This document shows positions 11,201 through 26,200 of a DNA stretch of 64,000 nucleotides, piece after piece. The first letter of the stretch is position 1. Every line of letters begins with the position of its first letter. The position numbers and the translations under genes are program-made. This stretch comes from Anthopleura xanthogrammica (taxonomy: Eukaryota; Cnidaria; Anthozoa; Actiniaria; Actiniidae), in assembly GCA_964019055.1 (NCBI GenBank), contig OZ025206.1, forward strand, positions 18,896,860 to 18,960,859, given 5' to 3'. Under the pieces are notes generated by a model. The model was not told the DNA's origin, made no database searches, and saw nothing but the letters and a program-made list of their open reading frames with translations.

Positions 11201-14200
11201 TAAGTGAAACCAAGCAATAATATCGATGCAAACCAAACAAGGAATTTCACCTTGTTTGCAATAAAAAACCTTATAAAATAAACGAATTAGTCAGAACAAT
11301 TCATTTACCACTTGCACAGCCATACAACTCAAACCGAAGGCACTTGCCCCCAGTCGAACCAGCCAGCGGTAAAAGACGGAAGTACTGTGTTTTGATTGGT
11401 TCAGCCAGGACGTGAACGAGAGGTGTGATAGGGTCAGAGTTACCTCGGAATATCTATAAAACAAGATACGAAAGGAATATGTTAGATTGGTTGGAATTTA
11501 GTAATTGATTTTTGCGGAGTGGGAAAGAAAACCCTCGAATTACTGGAGAGAACCAACAAGTACTCTACTAGCATTTGATTGAACTCACTGCCACAGCCAT
11601 GAGAGGCGACGCATTAACAGCGCACAACATCCGCGCTTGATATCAGCTTCATAAGCTGCTTGTGTTAACCTGATGAAGCATGAGTGATTAGACAGGAGAG
11701 ACACAGTTTAACATTTCTAATAACTTAACGGTATATAAAGATATATTTTTACATTGTACTGGGGGTCAAAACAATGAAAATATTAACATCAAATAAGATT
11801 TCAATCCTCAAGGGAAGATACTTTTTTTGTTTTGACCTTCAGGTTGGGAATTAGTGCAAGGGGTCTATAAATCTTACCCGAACGAGTCCTTTCTCCGAGT
11901 AGTCTTTCCACACATATCCATTGTCACTGAAGGCCAGTTTGTACTTGGTGACATAACCCCCTCCTCGCCCTGCCCCTACTCCCCACGTAGCGAGCTTTGT
12001 AAGTCTCTTAGCAAAACCAGGCCAAGTAACCTGGAGCCATGGGTTTTTATCTGTTGTCTAGAATAGTTTACAGTTTATATTAGTATATAATATGGATTTG
12101 TGCGATCAAGAGGGGTAATTATTTATGTTGATATACAATCTCCTTTAAAATAAAGTGTGCAACCTACTATTCTGTAGGACCGTCCAACCTCTCCCCCTCC
12201 CCCCTCCCGTAGAAATGCTGGACTTCTGCTCGTATGCATTTTACCAGCAACTGCTTCATAACTGAGCTGGAAAACTTCATAGAGCAACTTCGCTAAGGGT
12301 AGAAAGTGGCACACTATATTTGCAGATGATTGTAGATAGCAGATCGATGGATTATACATTATAATTCCAAACATTGATTGCTATTAATATCACTGATCTC
12401 GTTTTTAGTAACTAGTTTGCTATGCCTTTCTCTCTCACACTCACTCACTCACTCACTCACTCAGCCTCCCTCCTTCCTTTCCTCTCTCACTTTCTCACTC
12501 AAAGATTCGCTCGTCCGTGATTATATGGCACTCGAAAGTCGAAAACAACATCAATAACTTAGTATATCATATGGGATGATCTGTGTTTGTCTTACATTAG
12601 GGCACCACCCTATTCCACTTGTTGGTCTAGCCTGCAGTGCACCATGTTTGGCATCGAGTTGTGACGATGCGTTGATTAGTTTATCATATATCAATCCTGT
12701 GCCTATTCCCATTGGCTTTCGACATTCTGAAGAATAACATATAAAAAATTACATATAATCAGCTTTTGGACATTCATAATAAGGATTGTTTTAGACTAGG
12801 AGGCACAAGAGAAACATTTAAGTTGAATATATACTTTTGACTGTGACTTTTCTTGCTTTTTTATGAAGACTTTTCGACTGTGAATCAACAGTCTTCATCA
12901 GTTATGTTAGTAAGAAACTGCGCGCGGATATATTTCACAAAATACCATGGGAGTGCGTGCTCGTGCCAGTGTTCAGTTTCATCGCGCGGTAAACATCTGG
13001 AATGCTGATATGGTCATTTCCAGCGTTGCGATCGTCTACCACGAGTACCACGCTTCTCAGAAAAGCCCCTTGTGATAGTTATTTTCATTTGCTATGACTT
13101 CAGTGTTCTCAAAGTGTGTCCTGTATTACAGAAACGCCAGAGATAAAAGTATATATTCAACTTAAACATGAAACCTGACTGCAACTTCAACATTTTTACG
13201 AGAGAAACATATTTGCATGTGCGCAATGTAAGACAGTTAAGATAACCGTTTCATTTTACGTTTCTAGATCTCTGTACTAAGTCTCATTACATTTTGCATT
13301 ATCAACCCAGTACTAACCAAAAGCACAGCCGTAGAACTCAAACTGACCACAGACGGTGAAAGTCCAGGCCTGGGGTTCTACTCTCAAGAAACGTGCTTGT
13401 ATAGCAGGATCAACAGCAAGGGTTACTACTGTTTTTGAATTCACGTTGGCTGAAAATACCTATGAATGATAATAAACAACGATGATCATAGTAATAACAG
13501 TGAACAGATCAAGTGGGATGGGCTGGGGGGAAGGGAGGGGTGTCACAATTAGCCTTCCCTCCTATTTTCTTATTCAATATCCTGATCTCCCCTATTAGAA
13601 GATCTATAGAAACCAAATTCAAGTATATGGACGTTTGGAATGCACTACATCGTTCCTCATGGTGGCTCTCCTTCCAACTTATCCCACTGGAATCAGTCGG
13701 ACTGTTAATTCGTAGTAAAAGACAAAGAACTAGTCAAAAAACTCTAAAGAACAGGAAAATCCAATTCCTGGTACTGGATGAGTGCTCTAAACGCTACACC
13801 TGCACCAAGTATATTTGAGGTATCACTGGTATCACTCAGTGCAGCTATCCTTTGGCGAGCGCGAGGAAGAACAATTTATTTTAATACGAATGAGGTATAT
13901 TGTACTCACTCTGGTAGCACCATTGACCTTGTAAGGCTGCCATTGGTTCTTATACGTGGCATACGATACGGTAAAGGATCTTATGAAAGCAGACATTGTG
14001 AGCAGCGTTATACCCTTGATAGAGATCTTGGTTATTTCCATCTGATTCCTAAAATCCACCTATGGAACAGATAAAAGTAGATAAACGTTATGGTGGACGA
14101 TGGTAACGGATAGAGCAGATTTCGTATGAGTGTGAAAAGTCATGGCACACGGCATGGTTACGGCACGGTTACGGCACGATTACGGCACGGCGCGGATAAG

Positions 14201-17200
14201 GCACCGACGAGACTCGTATTTAATATTCTACTAGTAGCTGGGTCTATCAAACTAATTCCACATGACAACAACGAAGCAAATTCTAGTGGTGTTCCTTCTT
14301 ACCTCAAAATACTGTCCTTTAGTGGAAACATTAGCACACCAACCACTGGACCCATTTATCCTTCCCATCCCAGGCGCATGGGCGGAGTTCAGCTGTGATG
14401 ATGCAGTCAGTTGGGCGTTGGTAATGTTGTAACTGGCAATTCCAAGTGGTAGGGAGCACTCTGAAAGCAAAATACATATCATTTAGCTAAATTTTATCGG
14501 AGGAAAACCGGAGATCCCGCAGAGGAAATCTTCTCAGGCATTGTCTTTACTTAAGGAGGCTGCGTACAGTTTTTCTTGTGCTCACCACCTTGACTTTGGA
14601 CGGCTGCAGTTCTTACATACAAGCACCTATCATTTTGAAATTTCACCCACCTACTGCAAATTGAAGTTTGTAACGATGTATTTTTCATCGGAATCGGAGT
14701 TACCATAGCTAACGAAATAGACGCCATCTTGGAAATATAGCCCTAAAACAGTCCCACAATGCACTGTTGTGCCAACTCGTTCCAGTTTTTTCCCTCAAAC
14801 TCGAATAATATGATTGCACTTACCAAGTTTGGCTTTACATATGTAACCCAGTCTCCAAGAACAAGGTGCATCAGACCACTTGCCATGAATTGTATTGAAT
14901 CCAACACAGTTTTCCCTGCCTGAATTATCATTGGGTTGTTTCCAGGCCCAGGACACAAATGACACAGGACTCCCATCACTCCACTGATAACCACGTTCCA
15001 CAATACGATCATTTAGACCTAAGAGAATTAATATTATGCATGGTTAATAAAGTGTCTCTGCTGCATGGCATGGAGCCGATTTTGTTCGACAATATTTCGG
15101 ACTTCAACGTATTTTACGGAACGTGCGGAAATGAGTAATGATCCCACACGTCTCGTCTGACTCATAATGACATAGTCTATTTACGTATCGTGACCGTGAC
15201 TCTTCGTGTGGTGAAGCACACAATACCTACTCTAAATACCCTATATATTATGTGGATCAAGGACATTCAGGAAGGTTGGGAAGGGAGAATAGACCATTTC
15301 ACGGTTGTCGTCGCTCAATCTCAGCCTTGATAGCGTGTAATTTATTCTTTAGAATTTGACTAAAGCCCGTGGAAGTTTTAAGTGTTTCAATAGATATTTT
15401 TGAAAGCGCTCGTGCATCTCGAAAATGGTCTATTGTTTGATAATGTGTACATTACTTAAATTACCGTGAGCTGTAGTCAAATTCTAAAGAATATAATACA
15501 CACTATCGAGGCTGAGGTTGAGCGACGACAACCGTGAAATGGTCTATTGTAATAAATAACGCTACTTGTGTTATCGTTTGGGGGGGGGGGGGGGGGGAGG
15601 GTGGAGGTAGGAGCTAGGGACCTTCGCACCCCCCCCCCCCTAAACTACTTAACTACTCCGGCCATTCGTGTTTCTAATCAAGACTTACCAGTCCACAAGA
15701 GAATTGGCCAGCGTACTTCTTTAGTTTGGTAAGTTAGGAAGTCTTTCTCTTGTTGGTTGAGAATACTCACGAGATCTCCGCCTGCCTTATTGCAGCTAAA
15801 CCTGGCCTCTGCCCAAGAGCGTTTATCGTACAATCGCAACAGGTAACAGAATTTGTCGTACTTCTTGAAACCAGGGAGACATGTTCCTTGTACTGAAAGA
15901 GGAAATGGATGTAAGAAATGAAAATTAAATGAAACGATGGAAGAAATGATTTGAATGAATTAGCAATCAGAAGTGAATGGGAAATCGAGCGATAGGTTGA
16001 ATTTTTGGTGGAAATAGAGGGCAGAATTTTTATGTTCACAAAGTTACAAAGGAAGAGGCTAAGGGAGACAAGGGGCACTTTAGGGGGAGGAGTCACAAAA
16101 ATTTGTGCAAGTGAAAATCATAATGCACCAGCCCCCATAGACTTGCTTCAAGTCGTCCACTCTCTTTTCCTCTCCCGGTTCATGGATATGATGTAAAGAA
16201 AATTTGGCGAGCGCGAAACCCGAGTGTATTACGAGCGACGAAGTTGCAAGTGGACGACTTGTTTCCCTTGCAGAGATTCAATTTCCGTTTCGCGGAAATT
16301 TATTTTTAATAATTTATTTACCGACGGAAAAACCCGTCGGTAAATTTGGCGCGAAGCAGAGATAAAAAGTTCTCAGTCCCGCCAGCAAAAAAAAAAAAAA
16401 AAAAAGAAGAAGAAGAAAGGAGCAGAGGACTTTTGGAAATCCTACAGCCCCCTCTAAATTCTATAATACGTACATATCGGTGTGACGTGTGGTTCTCCTG
16501 TGGATATGTAAAGAAGAACAGTATTAGCAATTAGACTATCTTATTGATAGTCAATACATGGAGGTAGTTCCATGGTCAATATGATATCATAGCATTATGC
16601 GCCTTTAGTATGGCCATAAAAAATCAGCCAATCAAATTTCTAGAAAACATCACGGTCGCGGCAAGGCACGCATACGGTACCGAGCTTTTCACAGTCAAAC
16701 GAAAACTACGCTAAAGCAGATGTATTACCTTTGTAAATACGACACATGAATCCATTCTTCTTATTGCAGTCCACTTCCATCCAGCGTCCATCATTATTAG
16801 CAGCATTACTGGCCTGTACACATGTCTTTTTCGAACCAGGCTGGCCTGGTTGTCCACGTGACCAGTGAGTGTACTCCTTTACGCTTCGGTCAGACCACGT
16901 TAAGTCAAGGGAGTTGGCCTCTCTTGTTAGACCCGTCCATACATCACCAGGGAAGTTGATCATGTTTCGAAGCAGGAAAGCTATTTCGAATAAAAAAGAA
17001 AAGAAAGAAAACCACGTATGAAAGGAGACTTGGTGCATGACCTTCATATTGGTAAGAAAATGGAATATTTTAGTTGCTTCCCAAACTTCCTATCCCAACA
17101 ATAGGTGACGTAAGTTTCTCACACAAAAAAGTTCTTAGTCTTTTTTTCAGTCTATTCCTCCGCGCAGTAAACAATGTCGTGCGCACACCCTTCGCTTCTT

Positions 17201-20200
17201 CTGGTCAGTACGTACTGAGCCGAAAGGTTTTTCGGTGAAGATTGACATAGGACAAACTTAGTCCCTGCGAATGAGTGATTCAAACCACACTACACGCGTG
17301 CGGTGGAATACTCCTCCAGCGGTTTCGAGTTGTCGAGTTATATATTCCAGTGAAGGCCCATGGAATTGTAATGTTTATAGTGTTGAATTTGTGCATTCTT
17401 TACTTTACTGTTAGTATTTGTGAATATTCTGACTCTGAAATGAGGTTAACTCTGCGTAAATGAGTCTGTAATCAAGGAACACAGCTGGATTTGACTAATT
17501 CGAAACGGTCTACTTGTGATTAAATAAAGGAAGAATACTTTCAAATAAATGTTAGTTAATATACCAGCTAACCTTGCTCATAAGAGCTGTGTATGCTGAT
17601 GATATCCCCTTTCTCGTACTTGCTACATACTTCCCTTGCTTCTTTCCACGTCAACTTGGTATAAAACATGGAGTAACAAGCATCCCCATACTTTGTGAAC
17701 TGTGCGGGGCAATCTGGACTTGAAGTTGGAGGTACTGTATGGAACGTATAAAAATAGCCCTAAATAAACTAACTTTCATAATTCCCGCCACCTGATTGGC
17801 CGAGTATCTGCTTTACGAGAACACACAGCACGTGCGCGCTTTTTCCATTTCTTTAATAAAACACCATGCCCTTGCTTTGCAAACTGCGCGGGACAATTTT
17901 GATTTGAAGACTGAAATACTGTATGGAACGTGTTAAAAGGACTTAAATCGGTTTTGGTATGAGTGACGGTACTGATTTACAACACGTACACGGTACGACA
18001 TGCCGTAGAGCGGTTTTCATATTTGTGGGAAACATACGGTACTGACTTACAGCACGTACACGGTACGACATGCCGTAGAGCGGTTTTCATATTTGTGGGA
18101 AACATACGGTACTGACTTACAGCACGTACACGGTACCACATGCCGTAGCATTGAAATGGTTTCCCATTGTCTTCCAGTAACCAAATTCATCCAATCACAA
18201 AGCATCGTTTCCCACTCATACGAAAACCGCTCTAATAATAAGTGAAAGACTATATGTCTCTTGGACAGTCTTACCTGATGTTGTTCCTAGAGGCAGTGCA
18301 CCTGATTAAAAAAAAAAACAGAATAACAAATGCATCAAATGATAAAGTATAATCACATGGTCATACAACTCCGTGACTTGTATATAACGTTCTTACCAGT
18401 CTCACAGATATAGCTCAGCCTGTACGTACAGGGTCTAACTCGCCATCGACCCATTCCTGGATCCCTAGGTACAAGATCAACGCAGTCTAGCCTCCAGTTT
18501 CTGATCGGCTGCCTGGCATTCCAGTTGGTATAAGTCACCTTGTCATTATTGATCCACGAGAATAAATTCTCTGTATGGAGATCATTCAGACCGATCCAGA
18601 AGCCATTTTTGTATTTATAGTTAGCCCTCATCATGGTACTGATAAATGCCTGTTCGTATCTATGAAACAAGAATACGAATAAATATTCAATTCTTACTAT
18701 AGCCCCCTGTACCCACCGTTTTTTAATGGTTCTCCGACCAACGGACAACTCCAGGGCGCTGTGAACGTTTTCTCGTGTTTTGGTTACCGCCCATCAAAAT
18801 TTCTGAGTTAGTAAGTTTTTGATCGAAAGCCAAAGACCGAGAAGTTTCGAAGTTATGAATAAACGAAGAGACATTCAAAAAGCTCATAAGTTTTCATTTC
18901 TGTTCTTACAGTTGTCTCTTTCTTTCTTTGCAACCCTTACAGATACCCTGTCGTAAAAGTGTCGTAAAAAATGGCTATGAGCCACCTTAAGCTCGCATGC
19001 CCCTTAAACGCGCATGCTCTTGGCCTTTCCAACCTGATTCATTTAAAAGTTCATCCGATTTAAATTATTTTTTTCCCTTGATCGATCATAACCAGGACCA
19101 TACTTCCAGATGTATGGACTTACGGCTACAGTGGAGATTTTGACACGTACACCGCTATCCTGGGAGGATTTACAGACTGATCAGGAAGCTCGGCTCAAGC
19201 CTAAGGGAGAGGTTAGTCGGCCCCTAGACCGTAGATGATTAACCCCTTGCTATGACCAGAAAACCCGATATGTCAATTGTGTAGCTGATGACTATCCTCC
19301 CATTGTCACTCCATTCCATGTGGGATGCGTTTTGAAAAAACTACCTGAGTTGTGTATACTCACACGCAAACTCAGTGGGGCCAAAAGCAAGATTAAGGTC
19401 TCGTTTTCTTATCCTTTAAGCCGGTCACTTTGACTGGAGGCATTTTAACATCCATAACGAATAACTGGAATGAACTAGCGTAGGACGTGACAAGTGTAAG
19501 GTTCGGTATCAGGAACAGCCAGGAATGTCTTTTTTTTCCAAGAAAATTTACACCTGTACTAGTAAGGGACAAAGTCAAAATATTTGTCATCTCACGGTAA
19601 CCGATTCTGGGGGGAGGGGTGGGGTTACCCGGTACCCACTACCTCTGGAAGTGAAATCCTGGATTTTGTCCTCAAATATCTCCAAAACTAAAAGTCAAAT
19701 CACAGAAACGAATGTACTGTCTGTTAACATGTATGCTAAACAACGTATTTGTGGATAGAAATAGTCACTACGGACACCCAGTATCGAGCATTTCAACAGG
19801 TCTCTGAGGGGGGAGGGGGTATTTACCGGTACCAACCACCTAAATTAATAAAATCGGGCCCCTATTTTGGACAACTGTTTAGACCTTGTCCCTAAAGGGT
19901 TCGCCTAATTAACCTACTATCTTCGTTCGTCTTCAAGTTTAAGGGGACTAGGCAGCATAAAACACATTTCGTATGGCTAGAAGAGTTGTGATTGGTTCAA
20001 AGCTCTGTGCCGTGACATGTCTTTTCGAGAGTCAAGCCACGCGCTTTATTGAAAATTCTAGTCGGCATATCAGGTCCCACAATCGACAAATGGGGAAACG
20101 TTTGCGCATGCGTGTGTTTCAGTACATTTTCCGACAATCCAAAAGCGGTTGAGTGAGGTAAAAATATTTTTTTGAGACCAAGATTCTGTATTAATAAAGA

Positions 20201-23200
20201 CAATACGAAAGAATTTTCTCCTTAATTTTCAAGAACTATCTAAAAAGTCTATCTGTCAGGCAAGTTTGAAAGTCAAAGCTGCAGCTTTTTCCAACATTAT
20301 GAAGACGTTTTGGATTAATTTGCATAAAGACAGAGCATGCGCAGACGTTATTCACTCGCGGGTTCTAGATATCATAATATCGATTCTTACTGGTTGTTTA
20401 TAGAAAGCAAGTCTCCATGTGTGCTGTCATTGGTGCCTTTCTCACACATTGCTTTAGCGTTGAGCCAATTTTGGGTTTCATAGCCAACAAACTTATAGCA
20501 ACTCTTATCGTAATGGAACCAGCCTGGTTTACATCTTCCTAAAGCTGAATGGAAAAAAGTAAAGAAATGTGGAATTGAGAATGGATAACTGCTGAAGCAT
20601 ATGTTGGCATTTTCAAGTGTATTATACTTTCAAACTGCGAAAAATGGACCATTTCCATAGTTACGCGACTAACCCAACCCAAGACGTGTTTTATTTTTTG
20701 GATCCGGTCAATCAATTTACTAAGTGCAACCATTGGAAATTTGATTCCTTGAAGCTAAAAACTCAGGAGTCTCGAATAGACCCCTTGTACGTGACGTCAA
20801 TGCAGCTCAACTTGGAGGAAAGAACAAAAGAATTCCAATCTCCTGAGAATTGGAACCTATTATTTTGTCCTCCAAATTGAGCTGCATTCCGAAGTGCTGT
20901 ATAGGGAATATTGGAGCTAATTAAAACAAGTCACCTGGGTCGCGTAAAATTTATGAAAATGGAAATAATCCAAGGTACGGATAACTCCTGTTGGTGTCTA
21001 AGAAATATTGCTTTTGAGACATCCAGCTGATCTGAGAAAAAATACTAGCCAATCAGAATCGAGAAAATTTGCAAAACTGAGGTGTCATCCTTAGTAGTCT
21101 GGCGACTCGGGCAATGGTTATTTCTTTATTTTATTTCCCCACTCAATGACGAATATCATAGTAAATGTATATAAAATATCAAAAACCTCTCCTGAAAATC
21201 TAGATTTAGTCAATTTTCGCAGGCTTCATGACACCTCAGTTTTGTAGTGACGTCATTCTTACGTCACTATTTCAGGTTAGCTGGATAGGCTCTAGCTATT
21301 GGCTCTTATCTGGTGTTAAATACGTCGACTGATACGTACCAGGTCCTGGTGTGGGAGCAACTGTTGGCGGTGGTGTATAGGTATCTACGAAGGAAGGATT
21401 GAATATAATAAATACTAGTTATACAATGGTTTCGAGTGGCATACTTAGTAAATAAACCCCTTCTGGCGGCTGGGATATCGGCTGATAATGTCCGAGGATG
21501 AGAAATGGTCCGAAAAAAGAACATTTGGCCGAGAAGCGAAGCTTCGAGGGCAAATGTGATATTTTGAGGACCATTTCTCATCCAAGGACATTATCAGACG
21601 ATATTCCAGTGAGCCAGAAGGGGTTTATTTATTTTATAACCCAACGACTTCACTGGAATGGATTCAGCAAACTGCATCGACTCATCATCTCCAGAGTTTT
21701 CAAAAAATAATTCTCTCTCGTCTCCAAGTTGGATATAAAAACAATTCTTTTGATTAATGAAAGCTATTTTACATTCTATTCTATTGTTTAACATTAGTTT
21801 TCGAATTGTTTGTTGGTTTTTAGTAGTTTATAAAAACAATTTCGAAAAGAAACCAAAAACTTCATTCATGAAACAACATGGATGCTTACCATTGAAGACA
21901 TTTACAGTATATTTTGTAGATTTTTTCGTGTTTCCTGGCGTAGTTTTCTCAACTAGTCTTTGTATTTTACTCTCACTTGTTTCTAAAAACCGAGTTTCTT
22001 TGTTTTCCATGTTTTTTTCTTTTCTTTTTTGACGTTTTTGACTTCTACTGGACGAATATCACTTCGGACGGGGGATATCGCCTGATACCCGTCCTGCACG
22101 TGACCCATTTGAACCAATGACAGCGCGCGAAAATTCATCGTTGGGTTATAATGTGGAATATCCCACGAGTCACTTGTAGTTTCTAGCACACGCACGAACC
22201 TTTAGGCGAGTGTGTATACGAAGAAAATACAAGTGACGAGTGGGATATCCACGGTGTGCCACGAGAAACCATTGTATAACCATTTTATCCCACACCATAG
22301 AAAATACAAATGCGTAGATTCAATGCGCAGTGCATGATGGGAAGGAAGAGTAAAATACCGACGAATATACAACGGCTTTCCTGCATTCTGATTGGCTGTA
22401 TTTTCCAACCTTGACTTGGAGCCAACACAGGTAGCCCAAGCTATGGTTCTGAATAGCTACAGTATATATAGGGAATGTATGGCAGATCATTAAATTTCTT
22501 TAAGGTAAAATAAATGTCATCATTTATTGTTTTATTAACTGTATATCAATGTTTTATTGTATGCTTTGTGTTTTCCTGACGGTTTGGTTGTATTTTAAGG
22601 CGATTTTAGGGATTTTATCTCCTCCCTAAATCGCCTTTAATTTAGGGAGGAGATAAAATTTCCTTAAATTCCTAAAACACAAAGCATGCAATAAAACATT
22701 GATATATAGTCAAGAAAATAATAAATGATAAAATTTATTTTATTTTAAAGAAATTATATGATCTGCCATACATTCTCTATATATAGCTATTCAGAACCAT
22801 AGCTTGGGCTACCTGTGGAGCCATTGTTCCGTTGTCACTCAAGCGAATTCGGCAAGGGTCTATAGAGCTGTTAAGTTGTGACGTATTTCCGGGTCCAACT
22901 GCTTACAAAAACCGATAAAATAAAGCGAAAAATGTTCTGAATGAATTAACCTCCACCTGAAACAATTAGAACTTTGGGCAACAAATCCTGTCATGAAGAA
23001 AACGTAAGAAAAGTCATTATAAAACTGTTTTTCCTTTTGGACCCGGAAGTTGTTTTTCTATACGAGTGACGTCACACTTAACAGCCCTATTGGCAGACTT
23101 ACTGTTATGTTTCTTGCACACAAAGGGGAATCTCTTGCTACACATGTTATCGTTCCATCGTCCTCCCCACTTCCATAATTCGACACAATCCTCTTGTCCT

Positions 23201-26200
23201 TTGTAGTTGTTAGGTTCCCTCCAATTATAATTGGTGTACGACAACGGGCTTCCATCACTCCATTCATAACTTCCTTCTGTACCAAGATCACTTAAACCAA
23301 TCCAAAAGGAATTATACCAATATCTGGATCAAAATATATAGGTAGATGTCAGTGAAAAGACAGATTTTGTTGTGTTGCGACCGCAAAGCATGCATGGATT
23401 GTTTGGCTGGACAGAAAAATTTTTTTTTTTAGGAATCCTGTAATATTGGATGTCTGGCGCGTTTCTAAAGTTATTTGTGCAGCCAGGAACACAGCAATTT
23501 GAATGTTGAGGCATGTTCTCTAACTAGCAATGGCGAATTCGTCCAGCCAAACAATCCATGCATGCTTTGCGGTTGCAACTCGCCCCCAAGCCCCCACTCG
23601 TTTTGCAATTGGCGAATTAGCAGTAGAAACGGAATTCTTTAAAAAAATCACTTACAAATTCAGTACATGTGTACTGGCCCACTCTCACACACACTACCAC
23701 CACATTCAATATTCTCTGCATACAACTCTCAACTCACATGTTGATTTTAACGGTGGGAGGAAAACCGGAATACCCGGAGAAAAACGTGCATAATGTCACG
23801 TGTCATTCTCTTGGGAATAATATTATTTATCATTCAAATTATTTTCTCCGTCATTTTGATTGGCCCAGAGAACTGCAAATAGCTGCCTACAAATAACGGT
23901 CTGCTCATGCGCACTACGGTACAAAGCCATTTTGCTGCAAATAACGGTCTGCTCATGCGCAGTAACGTTGCATTTGACAATGGCAATTTTTTCCCTGAAA
24001 AAATGAACTGACTTCTTCCAGGTTTGTTATTGTTTGACTCGTGCGCACTGCCCCTCAAAGATTAGAAAAACTAATTTGAATGATAAAACAATTATTGAAC
24101 TCGGTTATCGTAAAATATCGAGATTTGTAAGTGTCTTGCAAGCAATTATTTGCCTCTGCCTTCGGCATCGGTAAATAATTGCTTGCTCGCCACTAACAAA
24201 TCACGATATTTTGCTCAACCTCGTCCAATAATTGCTTATTGTTTGAGTTGTATCCATATTCATGTGTCTTCTTATGCGCAACCGTTATGACAACAAGGAA
24301 ATGATAATCTAGGGAATGACACGTGGTCTGAAATGGGAAAACACTACGTCAAAGCCAAAATGATCTGTAGTGAAAAATAGAAGGGTTGAAATAAAAAATG
24401 ATTCAAAATTGCTTCAAGTTTTGCACTGGAAAAATGAGCTCTGAAAAATTAAGAACAAAAGACAAATAACTAGGAATAGAAAATTTCTAGCATCAATGAG
24501 ATTAAGGCCCAATTCAGACGTCGAACGTTTGCTGCGTTGAATCTAATTGCTTTTGAGGTCGAGCGCTGTTTTCCTTTAAACTAGTAGAAGTATGTTTATG
24601 CCAAACTTAACACATATCGTCTCCTGACCCTAAGCATAAGAGCTGATACCTCATATGCTAGTTCTCGAGGTTTTCTTAGCCTCTGGCCTCAAAAGCAATA
24701 AGATTCGACGCGGCAAAAGTTTGACGTCTGAACTGGGACTAAGGTTTTGCTTAACACACACATATACACAAAACAACAGTAACAATAGAGCTGTTAAGTT
24801 GTGACGTATTTCCGGGTCCAGCTGTTTAAAAATACCGCTAAAATAAAGCGAAAAATGTTTCCAATGATTTAACCTCCACTTGAAACAATTAGAAGAAAAA
24901 GTAAGAAAAATCTTTATAAACCTGATTTTGGTTTTGGACCCGGAAGTAGTTTTTGATGTCACAATTAAAACCTCACAATCTTCACTAGTATTTGACTATT
25001 TGACTGTTGCCAAGTTCGAGCTCTGGACTCTTCGTAGTAATCAAACTTACTCTTTTCGAAGCACCGAGTATATGTAGGCATTTTCAGCAGCACTAAGAAC
25101 ACTAGCCAGGTTTCCTCCTGCTTGTCTACACATCGTCCTCGCGTCGAACCATGATAGAACGTTGGACGAGGTTTGCTTGCTAAAGCGATAACACATTTGG
25201 CGCCAATACCTCCAGCCTGGATCACAGGTACCAGGTGCTAGTAAAGAAAATAGTACGAGAAGTTATGAAGAGAAATATTTAGAAAATGAAAAGTGGATGA
25301 AATAGAATACTCACGAGGGGGCGGCACAGAGGGAGCAACTGTTGGTCGTGCTGTGGTCAATGGGCTGCGAGCTGTAAAACGAACCAAAAATTGTAATTCA
25401 TAAAAGTTCAAAAAAAAAGAATTTTTTGAAAATTATTCAGCTTATGTGATTGTTATTATTTAACGAATGTACGAGCAAACAAAAGACTGGACAAATGGAT
25501 GGATGGATTGATCAAGTGGATGGATGGACGGATAGACTGACGGAGGGACGGACGGACGGACGGATGGGTGAATGGATAGACAGACGATGGATAGACGAAC
25601 GGATGAACAGACGGATGAATGTGTGGACGGAAAACGGACGGACGGACGGGTGGATTACTGGATGGATTGATAAATGGGTAGACCGACAATACTTGTGGAC
25701 CTAGTGAGTCTTATTCAAAAAAAGTTTCTATTTAATAATAGTTTTGCCCAAAAAAATACTTACGCCTCTTCATCCTGCAAATATATGGTCTGGTAGAATA
25801 GCATCCTACGTCAGACCAGTAACCTGTGCCAGTAACCACAACACAAGGCTGCTGACCAGAATGACTGTCAGGCTGTAATGGACCCCATTTGGTGAAGTCC
25901 ACAGGAGTCCCATCAGCCCAAACATGACCTATGAACGAACATTAGCATTGAAATATTTTTGAGACGGTTGTTGCACATTCTATGTGTTGATAGACCTCTT
26001 GAGCTCTGGCGTAATGTTTTCCCATTTCAGACCATGTGCCATTCTCTAGAGTATTGCTTCTTTGTTTAACAGTTACACATGAGAACACATGAATATGGAT
26101 ACAACTCAAACAACAAATCTTATTCTCAAGAGAATGCCATGTTGTTTGGAATAGGAAAAAAACACTGATGTCAAGTTGGTGGAAAGTTCTTACTGTAGAA

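Noticed and set aside
14743..15012. 89-codon minus ORF ending in [12 protein letters not shown]
   Set aside because: Out-of-frame shadow of CTLD11 exon 37; the real frame has the WSDG..CKA motifs.
25456..25704. ORFs rich in DGW / HPSV
   Set aside because: Degenerate GGAY minisatellite.
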